Of a DNA stretch of 64,000 bases, positions 1 through 9,174 are shown piece after piece. Source of the DNA: Acidobacteriota bacterium (lineage in GTDB: Bacteria > Acidobacteriota > Terriglobia > Terriglobales > Acidobacteriaceae); assembly GCA_013289685.1 (NCBI GenBank), contig JABCZL010000004.1, forward strand, positions 248,001 to 312,000, in the 5' to 3' direction. The translations under genes and the position numbers were made by a program. The notes below the pieces were generated by a model that had not been told where the DNA came from, did no database searches, and was given only the letters and a program-made list of their open reading frames with translations. How positions within the stretch are numbered: the stretch's first letter is position 1; the number at the start of each line of letters is the position of its first letter.

Positions 1-1282
1 GGTTACCAGAGCTTGGGTTATTTGAGCCTGGAGCTCGTGAATCTGCGCTTCCCGTTGCCGTCCCGTGTGCACCACCATTGATCGGCGAAACGCCCCGTCC
101 GCCGCTGGCCCCGCCGCTCGGACTGGTGTTGCGCACATTGATGAGGCTGCCTCTCTGCAGTTTGTCCTGCCCGTCGGTCACCACCGTGTCGCCCGGATTC
201 ACTCCGCTGGTGACCACGGTCGTGTCTCCCTGGGTCAGCGAAATAGTAACCACTTTGTCCTGCACCGTCTTGTCGGGGTTCACTGCATACACGAACGTAC
301 CCTGCGGACCGCGCAGAATCGCAGCCGTCGGAATGACCGTGCTGTTTTTTCGCGTCTCCAGCAGCAGGTCAGCATTTACGAACTGATTCGGCCAGAGCTG
401 GTTGTCTTTGTTATCGAAAACAGCCTTGAGCTTCGCCGTGCCGGTCGTGGGATCGATCTCGTTGTCGATGGTCAGCAACTTGCCCGTGGCCAGCTTGGTC
501 TGATCGTCGCGGCTGAACGCATCCACTTCGAGCGTTCCCTGCTGCATGCGCCGCGAGACGCTCGGCAGCACATCTTCCGGCAGCGTGAAGATCACCGCAA
601 TCGGCTGCAACTGGGTCAAGATCAGCATGGGATTGGTGTCTGAGGCGTGAATGATGTTGCCCGGATCGACTTGCCGAAGTCCGACGCGCCCAGTGAACGG
701 CGCCGTAATGTGGCAGTAGACGATCTGCAGCTTGGCATTATCGATCTGCGCCTGATCGGTGCGCACCGTCCCATCGAGCTGGTCGACCAGAGCCTTCTGC
801 GTGTCAACCTGCTGCTGGGCGATACTGCCCGAGGGAATCAGCGACGTGTAACGGTCCAGATTCAGCTTGGCATCGCGCAACTGCGCCTGGTCGCGGAATA
901 ACTGCGCCTGCATCTGCTCCAGTTGCACCTCGAAAGGTCGAGAATCGATTTCGATCAGCAGCTCTCCCTGGTTGACGTTTTGCCCCTCCCGGAAGTTCAC
1001 CTTCATGATCTGTCCGTCAACGCGGCTCTTAATGTTGGCAGTATTAAACGCCGTGACTGCTCCCAGGCCCGACAGGTAAACCGGCACGTCCTGCCGCTGC
1101 ACTTGGGCCACCGCCACCGAGACGGCGCGCGGCGCTGCCGCCTGCGCCTTCTGCTGTTTGGAGTCGGCGCTGCTGCTGCAGCCGAGGAAAAAGGCGCAAA
1201 CCGCTGCCAAGGCAAAGATGGATATGATGCGCGACGGGCGGACCGTCATCACGCGAGGTTTGCTTTCAGAAAGATGAGTCAT
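1..1282 (-). CDS. RND efflux periplasmic adaptor subunit (HlyD/MdtA family), 3' end cut by window edge
   Basis: The minus-strand frame is open from an ATG at 1282 to the left edge, about 427 codons without a stop, so the C-terminus is missing. The N-terminus has a hydrophobic segment ending in a lipobox (FFLGC, Cys35), so it is probably a lipoprotein. The body reads as a membrane-fusion adaptor: a biotinyl-lipoyl-like stretch after residue 80 (GRVDGQIMKV, then GQNVNQGELL), a glutamine-rich coiled-coil hairpin, then the second lipoyl half and beta-barrel (PFTGRVGLRQVDPGN). Such proteins link an inner-membrane RND pump to an outer-membrane channel. The pump genes would lie to the left, outside the window. 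ATG at 1249 is an alternative start. The family is clear; the substrate is not. Confidence 0.88.
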   Translation of the reverse strand, partial: MTHLSESKPRVMTVRPSRIISIFALAAVCAFFLGCSSSADSKQQKAQAAAPRAVSVAVAQVQRQDVPVYLSGLGAVTAFNTANIKSRVDGQIMKVNFREGQNVNQGELLIEIDSRPFEVQLEQMQAQLFRDQAQLRDAKLNLDRYTSLIPSGSIAQQQVDTQKALVDQLDGTVRTDQAQIDNAKLQIVYCHITAPFTGRVGLRQVDPGNIIHASDTNPMLILTQLQPIAVIFTLPEDVLPSVSRRMQQGTLEVDAFSRDDQTKLATGKLLTIDNEIDPTTGTAKLKAVFDNKDNQLWPNQFVNADLLLETRKNSTVIPTAAILRGPQGTFVYAVNPDKTVQDKVVTISLTQGDTTVVTSGVNPGDTVVTDGQDKLQRGSLINVRNTSPSGGASGGRGVSPINGGAHGTATGSADSRAPGSNNPSSGN

Positions 1283-1598
1283 GTTCACAGGATGATCCGT
1301 TGCCGTTGGTATTTGACCCGGACCCGGCACGAGGTGCAAGTATTAGACGTAAGCATTGTAGGCTCGGTTGCGGCAACTTACCCCTGGGAGGCGGGAAATT
1401 TCTAACAAATGAAGCCTCCCCTAGAGTGGCTCAGGCAGGAACCGGAATGCAGCTGCTACTGTAAAACCGTGCCTATCCAGCATCAACCGCGGCCTACTAG
1501 CAGGTCAAGACCGGGGCGAAGGTTTTACAAATCTTTACTCGCATTGACCTGGGTTGACTCTGGGGCTAATTCTTACGACAAATTCTTACGACAAACTC
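1283..1598. other. Intergenic region between efflux adaptor and leuD
   Basis: About 316 bases upstream of the efflux adaptor and downstream of leuD. It should hold the adaptor promoter, but I see no convincing -35/-10 pair. The only structure is a perfect 13-base tandem duplication (unit AATTCTTACGACA) at 1568-1593, just past the leuD stop. Confidence 0.5.
1568..1593. repeat. 13-bp tandem duplication downstream of leuD
   Basis: Two perfect adjacent copies of AATTCTTACGACA, ending five bases before the leuD stop codon on the other strand. It looks like replication slippage. No function is evident. Confidence 0.8.
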
Positions 1599-2210
1599 TC
1601 ACGGCGCTCGTAGCGCTGCCGGCGCGGGATGCCGCGCCTCGTAAGCCTCAATTTCCGCCTCGTGTTGCAGCGTGAGCCCAATGTCGTCCAGCCCATTCAG
1701 TAGGCAATGGCGAACGAACTCGTCCATGGGAAAAGTAGCGCGGAACCCTTGCTCGTCGCGCACTTCGCATTTCTCCAGGTCAATCGTGACCTGGTAGCCG
1801 TCGATCTCCTCGGCTTGCTGCATCAGTGCTGCCACTTCGTCCTCGCTTAGCCGCACGGCGAGAAATCCATTCTTCGCGCTGTTGTTGGCGAAAATGTCTC
1901 CGAACGAAGAGGAAATCACCGCGCGGAAGCCAAAGTCGGCCAGCGCCCACACCGCATGCTCGCGCGACGACCCGCAACCAAAATTCCTCCCTGCGACCAG
2001 AACGCTCGCGCCCTCGTAGCGCGGCTCATGCAGCACGAAGTCAGGATTTCTCTTTCCGTCCCCGCTGAAGCGCCAGTCATAAAACACAAACTGCCCAAAG
2101 CCCGTACGCTCAATCCTTTTCAGAAACTGCTTGGGGATGATCTGGTCCGTGTCCACGTTCACCCGGTCCAGCGGCGCCACGCGACCGCGATGCACTGTGA
2201 ATGATTTCAT
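1599..2210 (-). CDS. leuD: 3-isopropylmalate dehydratase small subunit
   Basis: LeuD is the swivelling small subunit of isopropylmalate isomerase, which with LeuC converts 2- to 3-isopropylmalate in leucine synthesis. The 203-residue product has the usual family length. It carries the start [20 protein letters not shown], the substrate-loop motif [13 protein letters not shown] near residue 75, and the C-terminal region typical of the longer bacterial LeuD. Its start overlaps the end of the small upstream gene by four bases (ATGA), so it is probably translationally coupled. It is the last gene of the ilv-leu cluster. No leuA or leuB is nearby. Confidence 0.96.
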   Translation of the reverse strand: MKSFTVHRGRVAPLDRVNVDTDQIIPKQFLKRIERTGFGQFVFYDWRFSGDGKRNPDFVLHEPRYEGASVLVAGRNFGCGSSREHAVWALADFGFRAVISSSFGDIFANNSAKNGFLAVRLSEDEVAALMQQAEEIDGYQVTIDLEKCEVRDEQGFRATFPMDEFVRHCLLNGLDDIGLTLQHEAEIEAYEARHPAPAALRAP

Positions 2211-2431
2211 TTACGACCTTTCAACTGTTCCCAAATCGAAATCTTCAGTTCCAAGGCGTCGTCTCCCCTAACCAGAAACGCTTCTTCCTGATTCCAATCG
2301 TGGAAGTGTATGTGGTAAGCCGGAGGGGTCGTCCAGTCAAACACGCGAATGACTGTTCCGGCAGCACCTACCGGCACATCAAATCCGGGCAAAGGCTTCT
2401 TGAGAGCGACCACATCGAAATTGTGAAACAT
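2207..2431 (-). CDS. small DUF4926-like protein between leuC and leuD
   Basis: A 74-residue protein if started at ATG 2431. That start is chosen because an AGAGG Shine-Dalgarno sits five bases upstream and overlaps the leuC stop codon. A longer 82-residue form would start at 2455 inside leuC. The pattern [20 protein letters not shown], then VIRVFD, then AYHIHFHDW, resembles the small SH3-like DUF4926 family, often written as 'VVLTKDLPEHGLKAGDVGTV'. That match comes from memory of the family and was not searched. Function is unknown. It is overlapped at both ends by leuC and leuD signals, so the three are probably made together. Confidence 0.72.
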   Translation of the reverse strand: MFHNFDVVALKKPLPGFDVPVGAAGTVIRVFDWTTPPAYHIHFHDWNQEEAFLVRGDDALELKISIWEQLKGRK

Positions 2432-2439
2432 CGCTGCCT

Positions 2440-3849
2440 CTACTGGAACTTCCAATTCCGAATATCCGTAAAATGTCCCGCAATCGCCGCCGCTGCCGCC
2501 ATCATCGGACTCACCAGGTGCGTCCGCCCCCCGCGCCCCTGCCGACCTTCAAAATTTCGATTGCTGGTCGAGGCACAGCGTTCCCCGGGCTGCAAGATAT
2601 CAGGATTCATTCCGAGGCACATGGAGCATCCCGACTCGCGCCACTCAAACCCGGCATCCTGAAAAATCCGGTGCAGCCCTTCCTGCTCGGCGGCCCGCTT
2701 CACGGTCTGCGATCCGGGCACCACCATCGCCCGCACCTTTGCGTTGACGTGATGTCCCTTGGCCACCCTCGCCGCTGCTCGCAAATCTTCAATTCGCGAA
2801 TTCGTGCAGGAACCGATGAACACGCGATCGATGCCGATATCCTCAATCCGTCGCCCCGGCTCCAGCCCCATATATTGCAACGCGAGTTCGGTCGAACGCC
2901 GGTCCGTTTCCTGCAAGCCTTTCACGTCCGGCACGCGTCCGGTCACCGGTGCCACCATGCCCGGATTCGTTCCCCACGTGACGAACGGACAAAGCTGCGC
3001 CCCATCAATCTCCACGACTTTGTCGAAAGCCGCGCCCTCATCAGTCGGAAGACTCCGCCAATAGGCGACGGCCTTCTCCCATTCCGTGTCGCGTGGAGCA
3101 AATCGCTTGCCCTTCACATACGCGATGGTCGTCTCGTCCGGTGCCACCATCCCCGCGCGTGCTCCCGCCTCAATGCTCATGTTGCACAGCGTCATGCGCC
3201 CTTCCATGGAAAGCGCGCGCACCGCCGGCCCTGCGTATTCGATGACGTGTCCCGTCGCGCCATCAGTGCCGATCTGTCCGATGATCCCCAGCGCCAGATC
3301 CTTCGCCGTGACGCCATCCGCCAGCCGCCCGCGTACATCGATCTTCATCGTCTTCGGCGTCTGCTGCGCCAGGCACTGCGTGGCCAGCACGTGCTCGACT
3401 TCCGATGTGCCGATCCCAAACGCCAGCGCTCCAAACGCTCCATGCGTGCTGGTATGGCTGTCTCCGCACACGATCGTCATCCCTGGCTGTGTCAACCCCA
3501 GCTCCGGACCGATCACATGCACGATCCCCTGATCCGGCGAATCGATGTCGAACAGCCGGATACCGAACTCCTTGCAGTTGCTTTGCAGCGCCGCGATTTG
3601 CTTGGCCGCAATCAGATCGGTAATCGGAGTTCCGCGCGGCTCCGTAGGAATGTTGTGATCGACGGTCGCGACAGCGCGGACTGGTTGCCGCACCTTCCTC
3701 CCGGCAGCCCGCAAGCCGTCGAACGCCTGCGGCGACGTCACCTCGTGCACCAGATGCAAGTCGATATACAGAATCGGCGACCGCCCCGCCGGCTGCGCCA
3801 CCAGGTGATCGTTCCAAATCTTCTCGAATAACGTCTTCTTCTGTGACAT
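2440..3849 (-). CDS. leuC: 3-isopropylmalate dehydratase large subunit
   Basis: LeuC is the aconitase-family [4Fe-4S] subunit of isopropylmalate isomerase (leucine pathway). The iron-sulfur ligands are visible: a Cys in [14 protein letters not shown] and the pair in [11 protein letters not shown], plus the substrate region [30 protein letters not shown] (in part). ATG 3849 ([10 protein letters not shown]) is preferred over a TTG at 3864 because it matches the usual LeuC N-terminus. That gives 469 residues, normal for the family. The gene follows ilvD by about 25 bases, and its stop overlaps the ribosome binding site of the DUF4926-like gene. Confidence 0.96.
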   Translation of the reverse strand: MSQKKTLFEKIWNDHLVAQPAGRSPILYIDLHLVHEVTSPQAFDGLRAAGRKVRQPVRAVATVDHNIPTEPRGTPITDLIAAKQIAALQSNCKEFGIRLFDIDSPDQGIVHVIGPELGLTQPGMTIVCGDSHTSTHGAFGALAFGIGTSEVEHVLATQCLAQQTPKTMKIDVRGRLADGVTAKDLALGIIGQIGTDGATGHVIEYAGPAVRALSMEGRMTLCNMSIEAGARAGMVAPDETTIAYVKGKRFAPRDTEWEKAVAYWRSLPTDEGAAFDKVVEIDGAQLCPFVTWGTNPGMVAPVTGRVPDVKGLQETDRRSTELALQYMGLEPGRRIEDIGIDRVFIGSCTNSRIEDLRAAARVAKGHHVNAKVRAMVVPGSQTVKRAAEQEGLHRIFQDAGFEWRESGCSMCLGMNPDILQPGERCASTSNRNFEGRQGRGGRTHLVSPMMAAAAAIAGHFTDIRNWKFQ

Positions 3850-3874
3850 TACAGTTCTGCTCAATCGCTCTCAA

Positions 3875-5548
3875 TTATCGCGGCGCTGTGATCGCTCCCT
3901 GCGACGCCGACGACACCAGCGCCGCATATTTCGCAAACACACCCGTAGGATAGCGCGGCTGCGGCGCCTTCCACTGGGCCATGCGCTGGCGCAATACATC
4001 GTCGCTGACTTCAACCGCCAGTTCGCGCTGGTTAACGTCGAAGCGGATCATGTCGCCATCGCGCACGCCCGCGATGGGACCTCCCAGCGCCGCTTCGGGA
4101 GAGACGTGGCCCGCCATCAGCCCGCGGGTCGCACCGCTGAAGCGCCCGTCGGTTAACAGCGCGACCGAGCCGCCCAGTCCTTCGCCCACAATCGCCGCGG
4201 TCACACCCAGCATTTCGCGCATTCCCGGACCGCCCTTCGGCCCCTCGTTGCGAATCACGACGACATCTCCCGCGTGAATCTTCTTCGCGGTCACCGCAGC
4301 CATCGCTTCTTCCTCGGATTCAAATACCCGGGCCGGCCCGCGATGCTCCAGCCGTTCGTGTCCGCTGATTTTCGCGACGCAGCCTTCCGGCGCAAGATTC
4401 CCCTTGAGAATCACCAGGCCGCCAGTCGCCTTCAGCGGCTTCGCGAGCGGAACAATCACTTCCTGTCCCACAGTCTCTACCGCGCTCTCGGCCTCAGCCC
4501 CAATCGTCAGGCCCGTCACGGTCTTCGCCGAGGGATGCAGATACTTGCCAGTCAGCAATCGCTTCGCCAGCAGCCGGATTCCGCCCGCGCGGTGCATGTC
4601 CGAAGCTACAAAACGTCCCGAAGGCTTGAGATCGGCCAACAGCGGAGTCCGCGCGCTCACGGTTTGGAAATCGTCAATCTCGAGTGTAACGCCCGCCTCG
4701 CGTGCAATCGCCAACAGATGCAACACCGCGTTGGTTGACCCCCCAGTAGCTGCGACCGAAGCGATCGCATTCTCGAAAGCATCACGCGTCAAAATGTCGC
4801 GAGGCTTAATTCCGTTTTGCAGCACATTCATCACAATCTTGCCGCAGTCAAACGAGATCTGATCCTTCTGCGTATCCATCGCCGGAACGCTGTTGAACCC
4901 CATCGGCGAAAGCCCGATCATCTCCATAACCGTCGACATGGTGTTCGCGGTGTACTGCCCGCCGCACGCGCCCGCTCCCGGACACGCCGCATCTTCCAGT
5001 CCGCGAAGGTCTGCGTCCGTCATTTTTCCTGCGGCGTTCGCGCCAACAGCTTCAAACACATCCTGAATCGTTACATCCTTCCCGCGATAGCTGCCCGGCG
5101 CAATCGTCCCGCCATATAGCACCATCCCCGGCAGGTTCATGCGCGCCAGCGCCATGGCCGCCGCCGGAATCGTCTTGTCGCAGCCGACCACGCACACCAC
5201 CGCATCAAACATCTGCCCGCGGCAGACCAGCTCAATCGAGTCTGCAATCAGTTCGCGGCTCACCAGCGACGCCCGCATGCCCTCGGTGCCCATCGTTTCG
5301 CCGTCGGAGATCGCGATGGTGTTGAACTCCATCGGCGTGCCGCCGGCCGCGCGAATCCCTTCTTTCACCTTGGCCGACAACCGGCGCAAGTGAAAGTTGC
5401 ACGGCATGGTTTCGATCCATGTGTTGGCCACGCCGATGAGAGGGCGGCTTAGATCGGCATCCGTGAATCCAATGGCCTTGAACATGGAGCGCGCTCCCGC
5501 CCGGTCGCGCCCCTCGGTTATTCCGCGGCTAATGTGCTTGAGATCCAT
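3875..5548 (-). CDS. ilvD: dihydroxy-acid dehydratase
   Basis: IlvD dehydrates 2,3-dihydroxy-isovalerate and -methylvalerate to the 2-keto acids, the last shared step of valine and isoleucine synthesis. The 557-residue length is normal. Cluster-ligand motifs are present: [20 protein letters not shown] near residue 118 and [17 protein letters not shown] near residue 190. The C-terminal [21 protein letters not shown] region (in part) carries the catalytic serine. It is separated from the upstream ACT subunit by about 200 bases containing a terminator-like hairpin, so ilvD-leuC-leuD may have its own promoter or be expressed by read-through. Confidence 0.97.
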   Translation of the reverse strand: MDLKHISRGITEGRDRAGARSMFKAIGFTDADLSRPLIGVANTWIETMPCNFHLRRLSAKVKEGIRAAGGTPMEFNTIAISDGETMGTEGMRASLVSRELIADSIELVCRGQMFDAVVCVVGCDKTIPAAAMALARMNLPGMVLYGGTIAPGSYRGKDVTIQDVFEAVGANAAGKMTDADLRGLEDAACPGAGACGGQYTANTMSTVMEMIGLSPMGFNSVPAMDTQKDQISFDCGKIVMNVLQNGIKPRDILTRDAFENAIASVAATGGSTNAVLHLLAIAREAGVTLEIDDFQTVSARTPLLADLKPSGRFVASDMHRAGGIRLLAKRLLTGKYLHPSAKTVTGLTIGAEAESAVETVGQEVIVPLAKPLKATGGLVILKGNLAPEGCVAKISGHERLEHRGPARVFESEEEAMAAVTAKKIHAGDVVVIRNEGPKGGPGMREMLGVTAAIVGEGLGGSVALLTDGRFSGATRGLMAGHVSPEAALGGPIAGVRDGDMIRFDVNQRELAVEVSDDVLRQRMAQWKAPQPRYPTGVFAKYAALVSSASQGAITAPR

Positions 5549-5641
5549 AGTGGAAGATTACAAGATGCGCAGTGAAGATGTGAAACGTGTCTCCGTGGTC
5601 TTCACGTTTTCCTTCGTGAACCTTCGTGGTCGATGCTTTTT

Positions 5642-5691
5642 GTTCCCCACCGCAACGAAAAACGGGGAACCTGCCAAGCAGCAGGCTCCCC
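5642..5691 (-). terminator. intrinsic terminator with overlapping alternative hairpin, between the ACT subunit gene and ilvD
   Basis: On the plus strand GGGGAACCTGC (5664-5674) and GCAGGCTCCCC (5681-5691) form an 11-bp stem with one mismatch and a 6-base loop. Read on the minus strand it is followed at once by GTTTTTCG, as in an intrinsic terminator for ilvC-ilvB-ACT. The proximal arm (5664-5670) can also pair perfectly with GTTCCCC at 5642-5648, so two mutually exclusive hairpins are possible. That could allow regulated read-through into ilvD. Structure seen; regulation inferred. Confidence 0.6.
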
Positions 5692-5749
5692 CAGTCGCAT
5701 GACGCTGCCCAGGAGCCGTCATGCTTGCCCAGCCAATCCAAACTTGAAC

Positions 5750-6052
5750 CTAAGCCCGGGCCGCCGCACGCGATTCTTCGATCGGCACGCCCGCTGGAGG
5801 ATGTGCCGCCGTCCACGCCGTCGCGTGCCCCGTGCCGGAACCGACCTTGATGACGTCGGCGATGCCATACCACTCGCGATACAACTGTCCGACCTGCCTG
5901 TGATTTACCTCGAGCGCCAGCGTGACCTGATGATCGTGCTCGGCCGGTTCGGCCTGTACCATGGGCAAGTCGAGCGCACGGCGCGAAGCCGCATTCAGAA
6001 TCCGCATCAACGTTCCCTGCGTGTTGCGATAGCGAATGTGAAAAGTCTGCAT
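5750..6052 (-). CDS. acetolactate synthase regulatory ACT subunit, IlvM-like
   Basis: A 100-residue protein with an ACT-type N-terminal half (FHIRYRNTQGTLMRILNAAS, then VTLALEV) and a short variable tail. It lies 12 bases downstream of the acetolactate synthase large subunit, where ilvN/ilvM sits in other bacteria. It is closer in size to E. coli IlvM than to the two-domain IlvN (about 160 residues). The expected role is binding the catalytic subunit, raising its activity and giving feedback inhibition by valine or another branched-chain amino acid. Family sure; effector unknown. Confidence 0.85.
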   Translation of the reverse strand: MQTFHIRYRNTQGTLMRILNAASRRALDLPMVQAEPAEHDHQVTLALEVNHRQVGQLYREWYGIADVIKVGSGTGHATAWTAAHPPAGVPIEESRAAARA

Positions 6053-6064
6053 ATGCTTGCCCCT

Positions 6065-7768
6065 TTACTGCGTCGGTTCCTCTTCCAGCAACATCTCCGA
6101 AAGCGCCGCGCCCGCCGGAACCATCGGGAAAACATTGGCCTCCGGAGCACAATCAAACACCAGCAACTCCGGCTCCGGCGACCGTAGGAACCGGTCGATC
6201 TCATCCCCGGTTTCCTTCGCCACCGGAAACTCCCGCATGGCGTCTTCGTTCAGCCGGAAGCTGTGAATCTTGTAGGCTTTGGCGATCTCGACGAAATCCG
6301 GATTGTCGCTCAAATCGGTCTCGGCATAATTCCGCTGATAAAACAGCTGCTGCCACTGCCGCACCATGCCCAGATATTTGTTGTCGATGATAACCATCTT
6401 CACCGGCAGGCCGAGGCGATGAACCGTGGCCAGTTCCTGGATGTTCATCTGAAATCCGCCGTCGCCGGAAACGCAGAGCACGCAGGTGTCGGGCTTGGCG
6501 AGTTGCACGCCAACCGCAGCCGGCAGGGCGAAACCCATGGCCCCCAAGCCGCCGGACGTAATGAATCCCCGCGGCGACGACGACCGGTAGCGCTGTGCCG
6601 CCCACATCTGGTGCTGACCCACGTCGGCGAGAACCACGCTATCCTGTGGCAGCCGGCTGAAGAGTTCGTCGAGAAAGCGAATCGTCGGTTGCGCGAGCCC
6701 GCGCGGATCGAGTTCTGCCCGCTCTGCTCCGCAGGCGACCGCACGCCACCCGCTGAAGTCGGGAAGAGAGTGCCGCCGCAGTTCCGCCTGGAACGCCGGA
6801 ATCGTGTCCGCCAGATTTCCGATGACCGGCAGGTCGCACGGACGCACGCGATCGAGCTGCGCCGGATCAATTTCGAAGTGAACGATCTTCGCATGAGGCG
6901 CAAAGCGCGTCGGCTCACCCGTCACCCGATCATCCAGCCGCGCTCCAAATACCAGCAGCAGATCGGTTTCGTTGAGCGCCGTATTCGCGGCGCGCGTTCC
7001 GTGCATGCCCACCATGCCCAGGTAATACGGCGCCTGCGGAGGAACCGCGCCCAATCCATGGACTGTGGCAAACGTGGGAACATTCAACTGGTCGAGCAGT
7101 TGCCGCAGTTCAGGAATCGCTCCCGACAACTTCGCGCCCGCGCCCACCAGGGCAACCGGCTTCGAAGCCTGCTGCAGCAGGGTGACGATCGTGTCGGTAA
7201 AACCGCCGTCGGCTTTCGCATCGGCGGGCCGCGCGTGCGGCGTAAACTTCACCGGCCCGGAAAAGTCTTTCTTCGCCTTCAGCATGTCGGTGGGGATGTC
7301 GATCACCACCGGCCCCGGACGCCCGCTACGAGCCCAATAAAATCCTTCGGCAATCGCCTCAGGAATTTCGTCAATCGTGCGGACCAGCCGGCTCCATTTG
7401 GTCAGCGACAGGGTCACGCCGAAAACGTCAGTCTCCTGAAACGCATCGGTCCCAATGAGCGCGCTGCGCACCTGCCCGGTGATGCAGACCAGAGGAACGG
7501 AATCCATCTTGGCGTCGGCAATGCCCGTCACCAGATTCGTCGCGCCCGGCCCGCTGGTCGCCATGGCAACGCCCACTTCGCCGGTGACCCGCGCGTAGCC
7601 TTCCGCAGCGAACACCGCGCCCTGCTCATGCCGCGTCAGGATGTGCCGTATTCCGCTGCCCTCCAGCGCGTCATACAGCGGCATGATCGCGCCGCCGGGA
7701 TAGCCAAACACCAGCTCCACCCCTTCGGCGCGCAGGCACTGCAGGACGATGTCAGCGCCCTTATGCAT
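6065..7768 (-). CDS. ilvB: acetolactate synthase large (catalytic) subunit
   Basis: This thiamine-diphosphate enzyme condenses pyruvate with pyruvate or 2-ketobutyrate, the first common step of branched-chain amino acid synthesis. The 567 residues hold three domains: N-terminal PYR ([15 protein letters not shown]; catalytic Glu in [18 protein letters not shown]), central FAD-like domain, and C-terminal PP domain with the ThDP/Mg motif [12 protein letters not shown] and the downstream Asn in [14 protein letters not shown]. The start overlaps the end of ilvC by eight bases, so the two are probably coupled. The ACT subunit gene follows. Confidence 0.97.
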   Translation of the reverse strand: MHKGADIVLQCLRAEGVELVFGYPGGAIMPLYDALEGSGIRHILTRHEQGAVFAAEGYARVTGEVGVAMATSGPGATNLVTGIADAKMDSVPLVCITGQVRSALIGTDAFQETDVFGVTLSLTKWSRLVRTIDEIPEAIAEGFYWARSGRPGPVVIDIPTDMLKAKKDFSGPVKFTPHARPADAKADGGFTDTIVTLLQQASKPVALVGAGAKLSGAIPELRQLLDQLNVPTFATVHGLGAVPPQAPYYLGMVGMHGTRAANTALNETDLLLVFGARLDDRVTGEPTRFAPHAKIVHFEIDPAQLDRVRPCDLPVIGNLADTIPAFQAELRRHSLPDFSGWRAVACGAERAELDPRGLAQPTIRFLDELFSRLPQDSVVLADVGQHQMWAAQRYRSSSPRGFITSGGLGAMGFALPAAVGVQLAKPDTCVLCVSGDGGFQMNIQELATVHRLGLPVKMVIIDNKYLGMVRQWQQLFYQRNYAETDLSDNPDFVEIAKAYKIHSFRLNEDAMREFPVAKETGDEIDRFLRSPEPELLVFDCAPEANVFPMVPAGAALSEMLLEEEPTQ

Positions 7769-8810
7769 TCACCACCTGTTTGGTTCCGTCTTTAGGCGCT
7801 TCCGCAGGCTTCTTACCTTCTTTCGGCAGCCAGCTCATCATGCCGCGCAGCTGCGCACCTACGATCTCGATGGGATGCTGCTTTTCTTTCTCGCGCAGCT
7901 TATTGAAATTCGGGCAGCCGTTCTTGTTCTCGGCAATCCACTCCCGCGCGAACTCGCCGCTTTGAATGTCGGCCAGCGTCTTCTTCATGGCGGCGCGGGT
8001 GGCATCACCCACAACCTGCTCGCCGCGCGTCAGATCGCCATATTCCGCGGTGTTCGAAATGGAATAGCGCATCCGCCCCAACCCACCTTCGTAGATCAAG
8101 TCGACGATCAGCTTCACCTCGTGCAAGCACTCGAAGTAGGCAATCTCCGGCGCGTAGCCGGCCTCGACCAGCGTTTCGAATCCCTTCTTGATCAGCGAGG
8201 TCAGCCCGCCACATAGCACGGCCTGCTCGCCGAACAAGTCGCTCTCGGTTTCTTCCTTGAAAGTCGTCTGCAGCACTCCCGCCCGCGTCGACCCAATGCC
8301 GTGTGCATAGGCCAGAGCCAATTCGTGGGCGTGACCGCTGGCGTCCTGGTGAATCGCGATCAGCGACGGCACTCCGCGCCCTTCGCTGTACACGCGCCGC
8401 ACCAGGTGGCCTGGACTTTTCGGCGCAATCATCACCACATCCACGTCGTTCGGTGGGATGATCGTCTTGAAGTGAATGCTGAAGCCATGCGAAACCCCGA
8501 GCACTTTGCCGGGATGCAGAAAGGGCTTGATGTGCTTTTCGTAGAGCTCACCCTGGGTCTCGTCGGGCGTGAGCACGTGGATCCAGTCGGCGCGCTTGCA
8601 GGCCTCATCCGGCGCCACCACGACCATGCCGTCGGCCCGCGCCTGGGCTGCGCTTGGCCGGTTCGGGTCGAGTCCGATGATCACTTTGTGTCCGCTGTCG
8701 CGAAGATTCTGCGCCTGCGCGTGTCCCTGGCTGCCGTAGCCCAGGATGGCGATCGTCTTGCCCTTCAGCGCCTCGGGCTTGGCGTCGCGTTCATAGAAAA
8801 TAGTAACCAC
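7761..8810 (-). CDS. ilvC: ketol-acid reductoisomerase (NADP+)
   Basis: IlvC isomerises and reduces acetolactate to dihydroxy-isovalerate. Residues 1-190 form the Rossmann domain ([20 protein letters not shown]), with the NADPH 2'-phosphate side chains expected in the following loop. The knotted C-terminal domain carries the Mg2+ ligands around [12 protein letters not shown] and the later Glu/Ser of [18 protein letters not shown]. At about 349 residues it is a class I enzyme. GTG at 8810 is chosen because GAGAGGAG lies six to seven bases upstream and the product then starts VTIFYERDA, like other IlvC. The longer frame from 8855 adds 15 atypical residues. It is the first gene of the cluster. 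Confidence 0.96.
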   Translation of the reverse strand: MVTIFYERDAKPEALKGKTIAILGYGSQGHAQAQNLRDSGHKVIIGLDPNRPSAAQARADGMVVVAPDEACKRADWIHVLTPDETQGELYEKHIKPFLHPGKVLGVSHGFSIHFKTIIPPNDVDVVMIAPKSPGHLVRRVYSEGRGVPSLIAIHQDASGHAHELALAYAHGIGSTRAGVLQTTFKEETESDLFGEQAVLCGGLTSLIKKGFETLVEAGYAPEIAYFECLHEVKLIVDLIYEGGLGRMRYSISNTAEYGDLTRGEQVVGDATRAAMKKTLADIQSGEFAREWIAENKNGCPNFNKLREKEKQHPIEIVGAQLRGMMSWLPKEGKKPAEAPKDGTKQVVNA

Positions 8811-8824
8811 CGGGTGCTCCTCTC

Positions 8825-8922
8825 GTTGCTTATTGCAACTCGTCTCGTCACACAAGGGAGGAAATAAGCCCTTGTTTGTTGGGGAAGGATTCCTCGCTCG
8901 ACATCTGGCGAAAAGGAATCCT
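8825..8922 (-). promoter_or_regulatory. three consecutive hairpins in the ilvC leader
   Basis: Just upstream of ilvC three perfect stems occur in a row: GTTGC/GCAAC (8825-8839, 5-base loop), ACAAGGG/CCCTTGT (8852-8875, 10-base loop) and AGGATTCCT/AGGAATCCT (8886-8922, 19-base loop). The first ends 15 bases from the GTG start. They would lie in the 5' untranslated RNA of the ilv cluster. I see no leader peptide rich in Leu, Ile or Val codons, so classical ribosome attenuation is not supported. Control by another leader mechanism is possible. Confidence 0.5.
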
Positions 8923-8930
8923 AAACTGCG

Positions 8931-8952
8931 ATACCGACCGGTCGGTCGGTAT
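8931..8952. promoter_or_regulatory. TetR-type operator-like palindrome between ilvC and ppk2
   Basis: A perfect inverted repeat, ATACCGACCG then GT then CGGTCGGTAT. The ACCGACCGGTCGGT core is a common shape for TetR-family operators. It lies in the divergent promoter region of ilvC and the polyphosphate kinase. A TetR gene begins at 10272, just past the kinase, and is a candidate ligand. That link is inference from proximity. Confidence 0.6.
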
Positions 8953-9174
8953 ATCTACAAATCTTACCTGCCGCCTTGACTCTGTGTCAAGCGATAACCT
9001 GAGCCCTCTCCAGCCGTTGATTTGGCACTGGCCGGCAAAGCCGCTGAAACATTTCGTGCGTTTTTGGGAATCGATAGAGCCTTTAGGTATCGTCTCGGCC
9101 GAAGACTTCGCGATCAGATCCGCGGATGCGCGTACCCTAGTAAGAAAGAGCCTCCAGTTCGCGGAGGTGTGACG

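Noticed and set aside
2473..3831. 452-codon plus-strand frame
   Set aside because: It lies fully opposite leuC, which has intact cluster motifs; the antisense product is Arg/His-rich and resembles no family.
6263..7795. 510-codon plus-strand frame
   Set aside because: Opposite ilvB, a clear acetolactate synthase; high GC in the third codon position makes long antisense frames.
8856..9174. leader peptide for ilv attenuation
   Set aside because: The short frames before ilvC lack runs of Leu, Ile or Val codons.
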